NCBI GenBank assembly: GCA_039920305.1 | Contig: JBDSEA010000172.1 | Coordinates: forward strand, 1 to 20,449 | DNA length: 20,449 nucleotides | Direction of reading: 5' to 3' | DNA from: DASRAJ01 sp039920305 | Lineage (GTDB): Bacteria; Bacteroidota; Bacteroidia; Chitinophagales; UBA10324 | In this document: positions 1 to 8,020 of the stretch, piece by piece | Layout of the letters: the number at the start of each line of letters is the position of its first letter | How positions within the stretch are numbered: position 1 is the first letter of the stretch | Position numbers and translations under genes: made by a program | The notes under the pieces: generated by a model | Databases searched by the model: none | Told to the model about the DNA's origin: nothing | Seen by the model: only the letters and a program-made list of their open reading frames with translations

Positions 1-2
1 CA

Positions 3-854
3 GATGAGATCAGGAAGGCATATCGCAGGATGGCACGCAAGTTTCATCCCGATCTGAATCCCAAAGATGAATCTGCAAAAAATAAATTCCAGCAAATCAA
101 CGAGGCCAATGAGGTTTTGAGCGATCCGGAAAAGCGCAAGAAATATGATAAGTATGGTAAGGACTGGCAACATGCAGAGCAGTTTGAAAGCGCAAGCCAG
201 CAGCAAAAACAATACAGAGGTGAAACAGGAAGTTCGTACGGCTTTGGTAATGAAGAAGGGCATGACTTCTCTGACTTTTTTGAGTCAATGTTTGGAGCCG
301 CATCCGGTAAAAGCCGGGGAGGAAATATAAGGTACCGTGGTCAGGATTACAACGCTGAATTGAATCTTGATCTGATGGATGCATATAAAACCCATAAGCG
401 TGAGTTGAATGTAAATGGAAAGAACATCCGTATCACCATTCCTGCCGGGGTTGAAAATGGTCAATCTATTAAGATCAAAAGTTACGGAGGAAAAGGAATT
501 AATGGCGGCCCTGACGGCGACCTGTACATAACCTTTCACATTGCATCACATCCTCGCTTCAGGCGTGACGGAGATAAATTATTCACTACTGCGAATCTGG
601 ATTTATACAAAGCTGTATTGGGCGGAGAGGTTATGGTTGATACTCTGGATGGAAAAGTCAGGCTTACTGTAGCTCCGGAAACCCAGAATGGCGCAAAGGT
701 CAGGCTTAAGGGAAAAGGATTTCCGGTATATAAGAAGGAGGGAGAATCCGGAGATTTATACATTACCTGGCAAATTCAAATTCCTCTAAACCTTACAGAA
801 AGGGAAAAAGAATTATTCAGGGAATTATCAAAACTTGGAAATCATGGCAACTGA
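3..854 (+). CDS. cbpA: DnaJ-class co-chaperone, CbpA-like (5' end missing)
   Basis: This is an Hsp40 co-chaperone that would stimulate the ATPase of DnaK and deliver unfolded clients. The reading frame is open to the left edge, so the start is missing; 283 residues remain. The J domain is visible from the second half of helix II, with the HPD motif at visible residues 15-17 and the helix III/IV region up to about residue 45. A Gly/Phe/Gln-rich linker follows, then two C-terminal client-binding beta domains (about 110-275, including GVENGQSIKIKSYGGKG and DGDLYITF). The CxxCxGxG zinc-finger repeats of true DnaJ are absent, which points to the CbpA/DnaJB type. The modulator gene begins inside the last codons of this gene, which supports the CbpA assignment. 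The family is certain; the symbol rests on the partner gene and the lack of the zinc finger. Confidence 0.93.
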   Translation, partial: DEIRKAYRRMARKFHPDLNPKDESAKNKFQQINEANEVLSDPEKRKKYDKYGKDWQHAEQFESASQQQKQYRGETGSSYGFGNEEGHDFSDFFESMFGAASGKSRGGNIRYRGQDYNAELNLDLMDAYKTHKRELNVNGKNIRITIPAGVENGQSIKIKSYGGKGINGGPDGDLYITFHIASHPRFRRDGDKLFTTANLDLYKAVLGGEVMVDTLDGKVRLTVAPETQNGAKVRLKGKGFPVYKKEGESGDLYITWQIQIPLNLTEREKELFRELSKLGNHGN

Positions 855-1152
855 GAACCTTATTCCTTTAGAACACTTTTGTAAAACCTGCAACATTGAA
901 TATTCATTTATTGACTTGTTGAATGATTATGGATTGGTTGAAATAATCACCGTGGAAGAAACCCGGTTTCTTGCCGGTGAACAAATCAGGGATGTTGAAA
1001 AAATGATACACCTGCACTATGATCTCGAAATTAACTTTGAAGGGCTTGATGCAATTTCCCACCTTCTACAGCGCGTAGAAAATCTCCGTGATGAATTAGC
1101 CCTTGTTAAAAACAAGCTCAGGTTTTACGAAGACGAAAATTACTATGAATAA
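844..1152 (+). CDS. cbpM: Chaperone modulator CbpM-like protein
   Basis: This is a small MerR-like/CbpM family protein of 102 residues. In E. coli, CbpM binds the J domain of CbpA and inhibits it. The ATG at 844 overlaps the end of the upstream dnaJ-type gene by 11 bp. A TTG nine bases upstream is in frame but ATG is the better start. The N-terminal part (LIPLEHFCKTCNIEYSFI, then LNDYGLVEI) looks like the winged-helix part of the family. The middle has the HLHYDLEINFEGLDAI segment typical of CbpM, and the C-terminus is a short coiled coil (about 75-97). Length and position directly after a CbpA-type gene both fit. The inhibitory role is taken from the family and not shown here. Confidence 0.85.
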   Translation: MATENLIPLEHFCKTCNIEYSFIDLLNDYGLVEIITVEETRFLAGEQIRDVEKMIHLHYDLEINFEGLDAISHLLQRVENLRDELALVKNKLRFYEDENYYE

Positions 1153-1801
1153 TTCCAGGTCAAAACAATTACTTCCGGTTATCATCTCAGCTATTGGCTG
1201 GTTTGCCTTGTTTGCTCAGTTTTATCTGATCATACTCAACCGAAGCGCATCCATTCCCGAAACCATCATTCGTTACTTTACCTTTTTTACCATCCTTACC
1301 AATATCATGGTGGTGGTGTGGTGTACACATCTGATGCTGAACGCACCTGTGGTCAAAGCAAAATTTGTTTTTAGCCAGACGACCGCTGCTGCCCTTGCTG
1401 TATATATCAGCGTGGTGGGCTTTATCTATAACACCATCCTTCGCTTTTTATGGCAGCCGGAAGGCTTGCAATTAATGGTAGATGAATTGCTTCACACCAT
1501 TATACCGCTCTTGTTTATTTTCTACTGGGTATTGTTTGTACCGAAGGACCAATTGAAATGGAAGAATGTTTTACCGTGGCTGCTGTATCCGATGGCTTAT
1601 TCTATACTCATCATTATTCGCGGATATTTTTCAGGTTATTATCCTTACCCGTTCATAGATGCCGGCGTGCTGGGTTACAATAAGGTGCTGCTTAACAGTG
1701 CTGGATTAACAGCAATGTTTCTCCTTATTTCGCTCATGTTTGTCGCAACCGGAAAGCTGATGAGCAGAAATAAGAAAGGCACAGAAGAATTGAAAAATTG
1801 A
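1145..1801 (+). CDS. Pr6Pr-like six-helix integral membrane protein
   Basis: This is a hydrophobic protein of 218 residues with about six transmembrane helices, separated by short loops. Recognisable family-like stretches are YFTFFTILTNIMVVVWC in the second helix, DELLHTIIPLLFIFYWV (a conserved His before a Pro) and the YPYPFID segment before the last helix. I assign it to the Pr6Pr/FAR-17a-like group; its biochemical function is not known to me. The ATG at 1145 overlaps the end of cbpM by 8 bp, so translation is probably coupled to it. A longer in-frame extension to 1103 lacks an ATG and would lie inside cbpM. The co-chaperone genes and this one are probably one operon; why a membrane protein belongs there is unclear. 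Confidence 0.8.
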   Translation: MNNSRSKQLLPVIISAIGWFALFAQFYLIILNRSASIPETIIRYFTFFTILTNIMVVVWCTHLMLNAPVVKAKFVFSQTTAAALAVYISVVGFIYNTILRFLWQPEGLQLMVDELLHTIIPLLFIFYWVLFVPKDQLKWKNVLPWLLYPMAYSILIIIRGYFSGYYPYPFIDAGVLGYNKVLLNSAGLTAMFLLISLMFVATGKLMSRNKKGTEELKN

Positions 1802-1833
1802 GTCTTCAGTTTGAGCGGAAAATGACAGGATTT

Positions 1834-3684
1834 TCAATGCGCAATTACCATCTTCTGCTGCAATGTTCCTTGTTTTGTCTGAAGCTTTAAAATATAAACC
1901 CCGTCAGTCAGGGATTCCACGCTCAGCGTAGTTTTATTTATTCCTGCATTTGCGCTTATGATCTTGTTTTGCATTTGCCTGCCAGTGCGGTCAAATACAG
2001 CAAGCTTCGCATCTTCCTTTGCGCCGCTCATAAAAGAAATTTCCACCAAGCCGCTTCCGGGATTAGGCTTTACAGCGAAGTTACCGGTGACAGAGGACTG
2101 ATGATATGTGGTAAGCGGCAGGCAGTTATCAGTAAGTACGAAGTGACTGACGCCGGTGATCCAGTTATTGCTGGTATCATACATCGCTGTAAACCAGAAT
2201 GAATCATCAACAGGATCGGTCACCATGCTGTTGAAATCGCCGTAGCGGTATGACCCGTTCTTATGTGTGCCATGAAGCACCTCTGTTTCCACGGCAGACA
2301 TCGTGTTGAGTGAATCACACCACGCACGTCCGGTGACTCTTGCACCGGGGTAAACGGTTTTACTGGAAATGTTATAGCCCAGTGCGATCGCTCCCTTGCT
2401 GTTGACAGAGATAGAGCTCATCCAGCGGCTATTGGTATCGGGAGGACCATAGGTTCCCTGCTGGTAAATGTACCAGTCGGGCATGCCGTCATCCTTCCGT
2501 AATTCATACCAGCGCGGACCGGCCTGATCATTACCATCAGCATCAGAAGTGGTGGAGCAAACGATCGTTTCAAAATTGCTGAAGCGGCGGTATTGTGCCT
2601 TGTCAAGAATTACACTGCTCATGGTTTCAAGCTTCGCGTTGGTATTGGGCTGGGGAATACATGTTGAAAGTGCATCGTAACCACACAGATCACTGCTGTA
2701 AGGTGCAGTATTCAGTATAAAAGGACCGCTCATGACGGAGTTGGCAATGTTATCCCAGTCAACGTGTGTTTTATAAATTTCCAGGTAATCAGAATCAGCA
2801 TCGTTCTCCCATGCATCATCATGGGGGCGGATCATGATCGCATCCCCGGCCGCTTCCGGCAATTCAGATCCGGTAAAAGTTACCGGAGCCACATCCTGAA
2901 TGTAAAAGGAAGGAAAATTAATGGTGGTGAATTTCTGTGCGGAAGGAAGTGCTGCTCCGGATAGAATGGAATCCCGGTTCAATGCAAACACCGTTGGAGA
3001 GTTGGAATTGGTGGTGATGAAGTAGGCGTTACCCCACATTCCGATCTTCGGATAATCAGGAAAACCGTTTGAGGTTGGAAAGGAGTAAACATAATATGCG
3101 CCTGCAGGGTCATTGGTTTGTGAGGCAGCGATTACCAGCTTGTTGCTCCCGGTGGGAATCACGGTAAATACAAAGCGATCTGCAATGGGATCGTACAATG
3201 AATTCGGGTCACCTATATCATTCATTCCTGTAACTGATTCTACTGTAACCTGCGGTACAAGGATGTTGCCTGCCTTGTCCCAGATCCTGATGTAGGTCAG
3301 GTTGATCATCTGCATCACGTGATTAGGTCCTACGGTGATGTTGTTGTCTGAAGGGTCAATATTATCAGTAAGCCCCGACCAGACTGAGAGCAGATTTACA
3401 GTAATGTCACGCGTGGTATTGTATGTTTTTTGCAATGCGGGGTCAGGCCCATCAGGAAGGGGATGAGGGTTAATCAGTAATTGCTGCTTTTCCAGTGATG
3501 GATTATCTACCTCCATTCGCTCCGCATGAGGAACGTACTGCTGCTGAGCAGCGAGCTCAATTAAGGATTTTGAAATCCTTTCAAGCTTCATGGGTACTAC
3601 TTCAGCAGTAATTTTTATTGCCTGTGCGGAGGATGTGATGTCAAAAAATATGAGCCAAAGAATAGAAAGAAGAATTGTTTTCAT
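1834..3684 (-). CDS. Secreted propeller-like protein with T9SS type A sorting domain
   Basis: This 616-residue protein is exported by Sec and then by the type IX system. Residues 1-20 form a signal peptide ending ..ITSSAQA. The body (about 95-530) shows features of beta-propeller/sialidase-like surface proteins: ITVGPNHVMQMINLTYIRIW, SLYDPIADRFVF, FPDYPKIGMWGNAYF and near the end YGDFNSMVTDPVDDSFWF, a form of the WGDYSxMxxDPxDxxTFW signature seen in large secreted Bacteroidota proteins. Residues 536-616 are a clear T9SS type A C-terminal domain: KPNPGSG, then AKLAVFDRTGRQM, LTDGVYILKL and a closing KMVIAH. I see no catalytic motif, so the role at the surface is unknown. It converges on the Pr6Pr-like gene with a 32-bp gap. 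The start is the ATG that begins the signal peptide. Confidence 0.88.
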   Translation of the reverse strand: MKTILLSILWLIFFDITSSAQAIKITAEVVPMKLERISKSLIELAAQQQYVPHAERMEVDNPSLEKQQLLINPHPLPDGPDPALQKTYNTTRDITVNLLSVWSGLTDNIDPSDNNITVGPNHVMQMINLTYIRIWDKAGNILVPQVTVESVTGMNDIGDPNSLYDPIADRFVFTVIPTGSNKLVIAASQTNDPAGAYYVYSFPTSNGFPDYPKIGMWGNAYFITTNSNSPTVFALNRDSILSGAALPSAQKFTTINFPSFYIQDVAPVTFTGSELPEAAGDAIMIRPHDDAWENDADSDYLEIYKTHVDWDNIANSVMSGPFILNTAPYSSDLCGYDALSTCIPQPNTNAKLETMSSVILDKAQYRRFSNFETIVCSTTSDADGNDQAGPRWYELRKDDGMPDWYIYQQGTYGPPDTNSRWMSSISVNSKGAIALGYNISSKTVYPGARVTGRAWCDSLNTMSAVETEVLHGTHKNGSYRYGDFNSMVTDPVDDSFWFTAMYDTSNNWITGVSHFVLTDNCLPLTTYHQSSVTGNFAVKPNPGSGLVEISFMSGAKEDAKLAVFDRTGRQMQNKIISANAGINKTTLSVESLTDGVYILKLQTKQGTLQQKMVIAH

Positions 3685-3917
3685 CTTGATAAATTATGGT
3701 GAGGATTGATGGATGTGTGAAGGTAAAGTTTTAGCTTTCAAATTCAAGTCTCAGCAGTTTTTAAAAAATCCTCACCGATAGATTGCACCTGGTCTGGATG
3801 TTTTATTTCCGGTTGAATATAAGCTGCAGCAAAGCAATCATGACTAGGGATTTAATATGAGCACTTACAATAAATTTCAGTACCGTTATTTGCGCTTATC
3901 AAATACGATAATAATTC

Positions 3918-4397
3918 ATGAAAGCAGCAACTATCAAGGAAATAAAAGAAGAGTTGAAGCATCTTTCACAGTCTGAGCTGGTTGAGTTGTGCTGCCGGAT
4001 GGCGCGGTTCAGGAAGGAGAACAAGGAGCTCCTATCCTACCTGCTTTTTGAGTCGCATAATGAAGATGAATATATTCAAAGCGTAAAGGAGCATGCTGAT
4101 TTTCAGTTTAGCGAAATATCATCTGCAAATAGCCTGTACCTGGTAAAAAAAAGTCTTCGAAAGATATTAAGGACGATCAACAAATACATTCGGTATACCG
4201 GGTCAAAAACTGCAGGAATACAAATGCATATTTATTTCTGCAGGAAAGTAAAGCAGTCGCGTATCCCGATAAAAAAAAGCATAGCACTGACTAATTTATA
4301 CGAGGGCCAGTTGAAGAAGATAAGAAAGGAGTTGACAGGCCTGCATGAGGATTTGCAATACGATTACATTAAAGAACTGGTATTACTCGAGAAGTGA
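3918..4397 (+). CDS. Hypothetical protein, basic and helical
   Basis: I do not recognise this 159-residue protein. It has no signal peptide or membrane segment, so it is probably cytoplasmic. It is rich in Lys, Arg, Glu and Leu and looks all-helical. The N-terminal part (TIKEIKEELKHLSQSELVEL) reads like a short helical hairpin, perhaps SAP-like or a protein-interaction motif. The middle (95-125) is strongly basic, and the last 40 residues could form an amphipathic helix. It starts with ATG at 3918 and stands alone: divergent from the T9SS protein on the left and convergent with the glycosyltransferase on the right. Natural codon use and a whole-length frame with no competing frame support it as a real gene. 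Confidence 0.72.
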   Translation: MKAATIKEIKEELKHLSQSELVELCCRMARFRKENKELLSYLLFESHNEDEYIQSVKEHADFQFSEISSANSLYLVKKSLRKILRTINKYIRYTGSKTAGIQMHIYFCRKVKQSRIPIKKSIALTNLYEGQLKKIRKELTGLHEDLQYDYIKELVLLEK

Positions 4398-4432
4398 AGT
4401 GCTCATAGATTTCCAAACAGCCCTTCGCAGTT

Positions 4433-5446
4433 TCATCTGAACAGGTCACTGAATCGTTTTCTTCCTTTAAAGAAAAAATCGTTAACTATTGAGCGGGGAT
4501 AAACACCACTGAGTGAAAAAAAATCTTTTTCATTTCCCCTGCGCCGGCTTTTCCATTTTTTTGCCCCCCTTTTGAAATCGCCATGTGCTTTCCGGATGGA
4601 AGTAAAATCCTTTGGGTATCCCCGCAGTATTGAGCGGATTGCGGATATTCCATCGAGGAGAAGCCGCATCCTCACTATTCCCCTGACCTGGTGCTGCGGA
4701 AGGTTTTTCGCCATCATGATCAGGTTATTCCTGTAGTTCAGATAAGTTTTGAATGGATTGCCCTGCGGAAGGCTTCCTCCTCCGAGATGATACACCTGCG
4801 AGCAAGGACAATACATGATCTTATATCCTGCATTCTTCATTCTCCAGCACAAATCAATTTCTTCCATGTGAGCAAAGAAGTCAGCATCGAGCCCGCCCAT
4901 TTCCTCATAAATTTTTCTTCGCACCATCATGCACGCACCCGAAGCCCAGAAAATTTCTGCTGCAGTATTGTATTGATCCTGATCTTCCTCAACCACATCA
5001 AAGATTCTTCCCCGGCAGAATGTATAGCCATAGCGGTCGATCCATCCGCCTGCAGCACCGGCATACTCAAAATGCGTTCGCTGAAGATGCCCACGAATGC
5101 AGGGCTGCACAGCAGCAATGGTAGCGTCGCTTTCTATCATTTGCACAAGCGGCTGAAGCCAGTTGGCACTTACTGCAACATCCTGGTTGAGCAGTACAAT
5201 GTATTCAGCAGTGACTGTTTTAATAGCTTCATTGTAACCCCGGGCAAAGCCAAAATTTTTTTCAAGCTGGATTACTTTTACCGATGGAAAATTTTTTTTC
5301 ACATACTCAACCGAGTCATCAGCAGATGCGTTATCTGCTACAATGATCTCAGAATCGTCTGATTGAAATTGCAGCAGTGTGGGAAGAAATTCCTCCATGA
5401 ATTTTCTTCCGTTCCAGCATAATACAACCACTGCAATTTTTTTCAC
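4433..5446 (-). CDS. Glycosyltransferase family 2
   Basis: This 337-residue GT-A fold enzyme would transfer a sugar from a nucleotide sugar to a glycan or lipid acceptor at the inner face of the membrane. The N-terminus has the family opening VVVLCWNGRKFMEEFLPTLL (8-25), the nucleotide-binding IIVADNASADDSVEYV (34-49) and NFGFARGYNEAI (64-75). The metal-binding DxD position reads LLNQDV (85-90), as in rhamnosyltransferase-like members. The acceptor/catalytic region has FFAHMEEIDLCWRMKNAGYK (190-209), followed by VYHLGGGS. The start is GTG at 5446; no ATG lies nearer to the conserved opening, and a TACCTTTG promoter box lies 20 bp upstream. No other glycan genes adjoin it, so the product cannot be named. 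Confidence 0.9.
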   Translation of the reverse strand: MKKIAVVVLCWNGRKFMEEFLPTLLQFQSDDSEIIVADNASADDSVEYVKKNFPSVKVIQLEKNFGFARGYNEAIKTVTAEYIVLLNQDVAVSANWLQPLVQMIESDATIAAVQPCIRGHLQRTHFEYAGAAGGWIDRYGYTFCRGRIFDVVEEDQDQYNTAAEIFWASGACMMVRRKIYEEMGGLDADFFAHMEEIDLCWRMKNAGYKIMYCPCSQVYHLGGGSLPQGNPFKTYLNYRNNLIMMAKNLPQHQVRGIVRMRLLLDGISAIRSILRGYPKDFTSIRKAHGDFKRGAKKWKSRRRGNEKDFFSLSGVYPRSIVNDFFFKGRKRFSDLFR

Positions 5447-5466
5447 ACTTATGTAATTGAGGCACT

Positions 5467-5474
5467 CAAAGGTA
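5467..5474 (-). promoter_or_regulatory. Candidate -7 promoter box (TACCTTTG) of the glycosyltransferase gene
   Basis: On the minus strand this reads TACCTTTG, a full match to the Bacteroidota -7 consensus TAnnTTTG. It lies 20 bp upstream of the GTG start at 5446, giving a leader of roughly 10-15 nt. I could not find a convincing TTG -33 element at the usual 19-21 bp spacing, which lowers confidence. Confidence 0.45.
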
Positions 5475-5642
5475 AGATCGTGAAGCGTGAAAGGATAACG
5501 CTAAAGGTGAATGGGTGAGTAGTAAATGGTAAAAATGTAATTAGGGGATCAGGTAATTTGTGATATATAACAGGAATGAATGTGAAAGTCACAGATAGTC
5601 AAAACTCCAATGTTTTGAAAGGCTGAATCAGATAGCAAAACG

Positions 5643-7139
5643 TCAGCGACTAAAAATATCATCCACATGCGATCCGTAGGCACCGGGGTAGTTTTCCTGG
5701 TCCGGATTGCCATAGCCGTTTGATTCTTTAAAGGTATTGAAGATCTTGAACCTCCACCGCGGATCGTTCAGTTCACCACGTGCATCAGAATGAATGAGCT
5801 TATAGTCATTTGTTACAAGATCGGCATTGCAAAAAACAAACCGCACATTGCTCTGTCCGTTGTGGATGTTATAATACTGCCAAATCTCATAGGGATAAGC
5901 ATTCGGCTCATGGTCGTTTCCATCAAGCTGGCTTGGCTGACCATATTGAAGGTAAACCCTGCCGCGGTCAGTCTCAAAGCCATGGAGTACCGGCGTGCTG
6001 TAATTATAATTCACTGCATCTACCATTTTGCTGTATGCGATCCAAGCTGCTTGCGGGTTGGTATTATTCCTTCGCAACCAGAAATTATAAAAGAATTGCT
6101 TCATGAGAAGGGTGTCACTTTTTTGCCGGAAGGTAAAAATGTAATCACGCTCAAATAATTCAGCCTGAGGCATAAGGCACGAAACATAATATTTCATAGA
6201 ATCCCCGGGCAAAAGGTTTACAAACTTATTACTGATGTTAATCAGGCTGATATTGCTGAGCTCATATACTGAATTCTGGTTGAGCCTCTGGAAATAGGCT
6301 TCCTGCCGGGCTATCGTCTCGTTTTTTTTATTTTTCACCTCCACCTCAAGAAAATAATTTCCTGTTGGCAGATCACTGATATCGAATTCAGAAAACAGAT
6401 AGTTTATTGTTGCGGCTTTTTGCCTGGTGAACCTGAAGAGCTCATTTACTACACTTCCGGTCTGTGCATTCTTAACTGAGTACATGATGAGCACTCCGTT
6501 ATTGCCGGCAATGGATGACGAATTGTAGATCTCAGTATAAAACCTTAGCCTGCTGATAGCATCGGGATAGAATGAAATGGCAAGGGGATGAATGTCATAG
6601 CCATTTTTCGAATACAGATTCCTGGAGGTGGTTGCAGAATATTCCTGCACCAGTTCTATATCAGAAAGTGAAACTTGCCCTTTTTTGAATTCGACTTTCA
6701 TGTTTTGAGAAACCACCTCCAGAGCTGCCGGAGAGTTTACATCGGTTATGGTGAGCCGGATCGTGTAATCACCTTGAGGCAGCAATTCGCGCCTGAGATC
6801 AAGGACGTTGAATGAAATGGCTGAAGTGTCAGCAATTTCGGGAGTGCGGAGCGTGTAATGATCGCTGATAATGATGGCAGTATCCTTCATGTAATCGAGT
6901 GATATGTCAAGCGTGGCTTCAAAGGCTCCGGCAGTATTTTTTACATAAGTAAGTTCAAAGCCCGGAACGGCGATGTATGTTTCAACATACGGGGTATCAG
7001 CACCCACGGAAAGAAAGGCGCAGTTGCGCATGAATGCATGAAGTGCCTGGGCATGGGTCGCAGATGTGATAAGGGATAAAAAAAACAAGGTGAAATAAAA
7101 GAAAACAGTGCTGGAAGTGAGGGTGAAGAATTTTTTCAT
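5643..7139 (-). CDS. Exported GWxTD-domain protein
   Basis: This 498-residue protein has a signal peptide (MKKFF.., about 1-31, ending ATHAQA), so it acts in the periplasm or at the outer membrane. The middle is predicted beta-rich, with repeated Ig-like strands such as LPQGDYTIRLTITDV and LPTGNYFLEVEVKNK. The C-terminal third carries the GWxTD domain: FWLRRNNTNPQAAWIAYSKMV (353-373) leads to GFETDRGRVYLQYGQP (387-402), where the usual Trp is Phe, and then YEIWQYY. The domain's function is unknown. I start at the ATG at 7139, because it begins a standard signal peptide; an in-frame ATG at 7181 would add 14 Lys/Asn-rich residues before it and cannot be ruled out. It is divergent from the WbqC-like gene. 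Confidence 0.87.
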   Translation of the reverse strand: MKKFFTLTSSTVFFYFTLFFLSLITSATHAQALHAFMRNCAFLSVGADTPYVETYIAVPGFELTYVKNTAGAFEATLDISLDYMKDTAIIISDHYTLRTPEIADTSAISFNVLDLRRELLPQGDYTIRLTITDVNSPAALEVVSQNMKVEFKKGQVSLSDIELVQEYSATTSRNLYSKNGYDIHPLAISFYPDAISRLRFYTEIYNSSSIAGNNGVLIMYSVKNAQTGSVVNELFRFTRQKAATINYLFSEFDISDLPTGNYFLEVEVKNKKNETIARQEAYFQRLNQNSVYELSNISLINISNKFVNLLPGDSMKYYVSCLMPQAELFERDYIFTFRQKSDTLLMKQFFYNFWLRRNNTNPQAAWIAYSKMVDAVNYNYSTPVLHGFETDRGRVYLQYGQPSQLDGNDHEPNAYPYEIWQYYNIHNGQSNVRFVFCNADLVTNDYKLIHSDARGELNDPRWRFKIFNTFKESNGYGNPDQENYPGAYGSHVDDIFSR

Positions 7140-7260
7140 GCCGGGAAATTTTTGTGATTTATTTTTTCTCTGCAATATCATAGCTCATCATGCTGTTTTA
7201 AAATTACAAAATGTGCCGCAGGTATTTCATATTTCTTCGACTACTTTGTGATTTGTAAGG

Positions 7261-7914
7261 ATGAATTCAGAAAACAACAAGGTCACATGGATGACTGAAA
7301 CCCAATACCTGCCGCCGGTTTCAGCATTTGTCATGATGAGGTCATTTCCGGTAATTGCAATTGATGGTGAGGAAGATTTTAGAAAATCAACCACAAGGAA
7401 CAGGTGCATCATCATTGGTGTGAATGGACCACTGACTCTTACAGTTCCGGTTAAAGGAGGCAGGGGAGTGAGGGATAAAACAAGGGATATCAGAATCAGC
7501 AATGAAGAGAAGTGGCAGCACAGGCACTGGCGAAGTATTCTTTCCGCCTACGGCAAAAGCTCCTACTTTATTTTTTATGAGGAAAAGCTGCGCAGGCAAT
7601 ATGAAAAGCGCTATGAGTTTTTAATTGACTTCAACACGAAATTGATGGGTGCTTGCTTTGAAATTTTGCAATGGAGAAAAGAGATCGGGCTGAACCCAAT
7701 GCGAAATGATCAGCAGAAAATTTTGCGTCCCGGCAAGGGCATAGTACAGAATATCACGCTCAGGCGATATTATCAAGTTTTCGAATCAAGGCATGGATTT
7801 ATTGCAAATGCGAGTATCGTGGATTTGCTTTTCAACTCGGGAAATGAAGCCGATGCTTATTTAGAGAAATGCCATCCCGATTTTGATCATATTACAATTT
7901 CTGAAAAGCATTAG
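7261..7914 (+). CDS. WbqC-family protein
   Basis: This 217-residue cytoplasmic protein belongs to the WbqC family (named after a gene in an O-antigen cluster). Family signatures are TETQYLPPVSAFVMM (12-26), FRKSTTRNRCIIIGVNGPL (40-58) followed by LTVPVKGG, and then EKWQHRHWRSILSAYGKSS (82-100) with the FIFYEEKL segment. The His-Trp-Arg-Ser core is intact. The biochemical role is not settled; in some organisms relatives sit in polysaccharide or lipoprotein-type clusters. The ATG at 7261 is preceded by TACTTTG at 7242-7248, one base short of the TAnnTTTG box, so the leader would be very short. No lepB-type gene is adjacent here; the neighbour is the divergent GWxTD gene. Confidence 0.88.
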   Translation: MNSENNKVTWMTETQYLPPVSAFVMMRSFPVIAIDGEEDFRKSTTRNRCIIIGVNGPLTLTVPVKGGRGVRDKTRDIRISNEEKWQHRHWRSILSAYGKSSYFIFYEEKLRRQYEKRYEFLIDFNTKLMGACFEILQWRKEIGLNPMRNDQQKILRPGKGIVQNITLRRYYQVFESRHGFIANASIVDLLFNSGNEADAYLEKCHPDFDHITISEKH

Positions 7915-7934
7915 GACATGGAAAACAGAAGTGC

Positions 7935-7964
7935 TGCCGGTAGGACATAATCACGGCATTTTGG
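7935..7964 (+). terminator. Possible weak terminator after the WbqC-like gene
   Basis: TGCCG at 7935-7939 pairs with CGGCA at 7954-7958 across a 14-base loop, and TTTT follows at 7959-7962. The stem is only 5 bp and the loop long, so this is a weak candidate; its place 20 bp after the stop codon is its best support. Confidence 0.25.
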
Positions 7965-8020
7965 CTGAGAATAGATGAGGATACCCGCCCGGCCAGAATA
8001 GTTACAGCAAATTGCAGGAA

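Noticed and set aside
1789..1838. Inverted repeat ATTGAAAA / TTTTCAAT across the ends of two convergent genes as a terminator
   Set aside because: The 8-bp stem is AT-rich, the loop is 34 bases and no T tract follows; too weak to call.
4691..5362. 223-residue plus-strand open frame
   Set aside because: It lies wholly antisense to the glycosyltransferase, whose frame carries clear family motifs; the antisense product has none.
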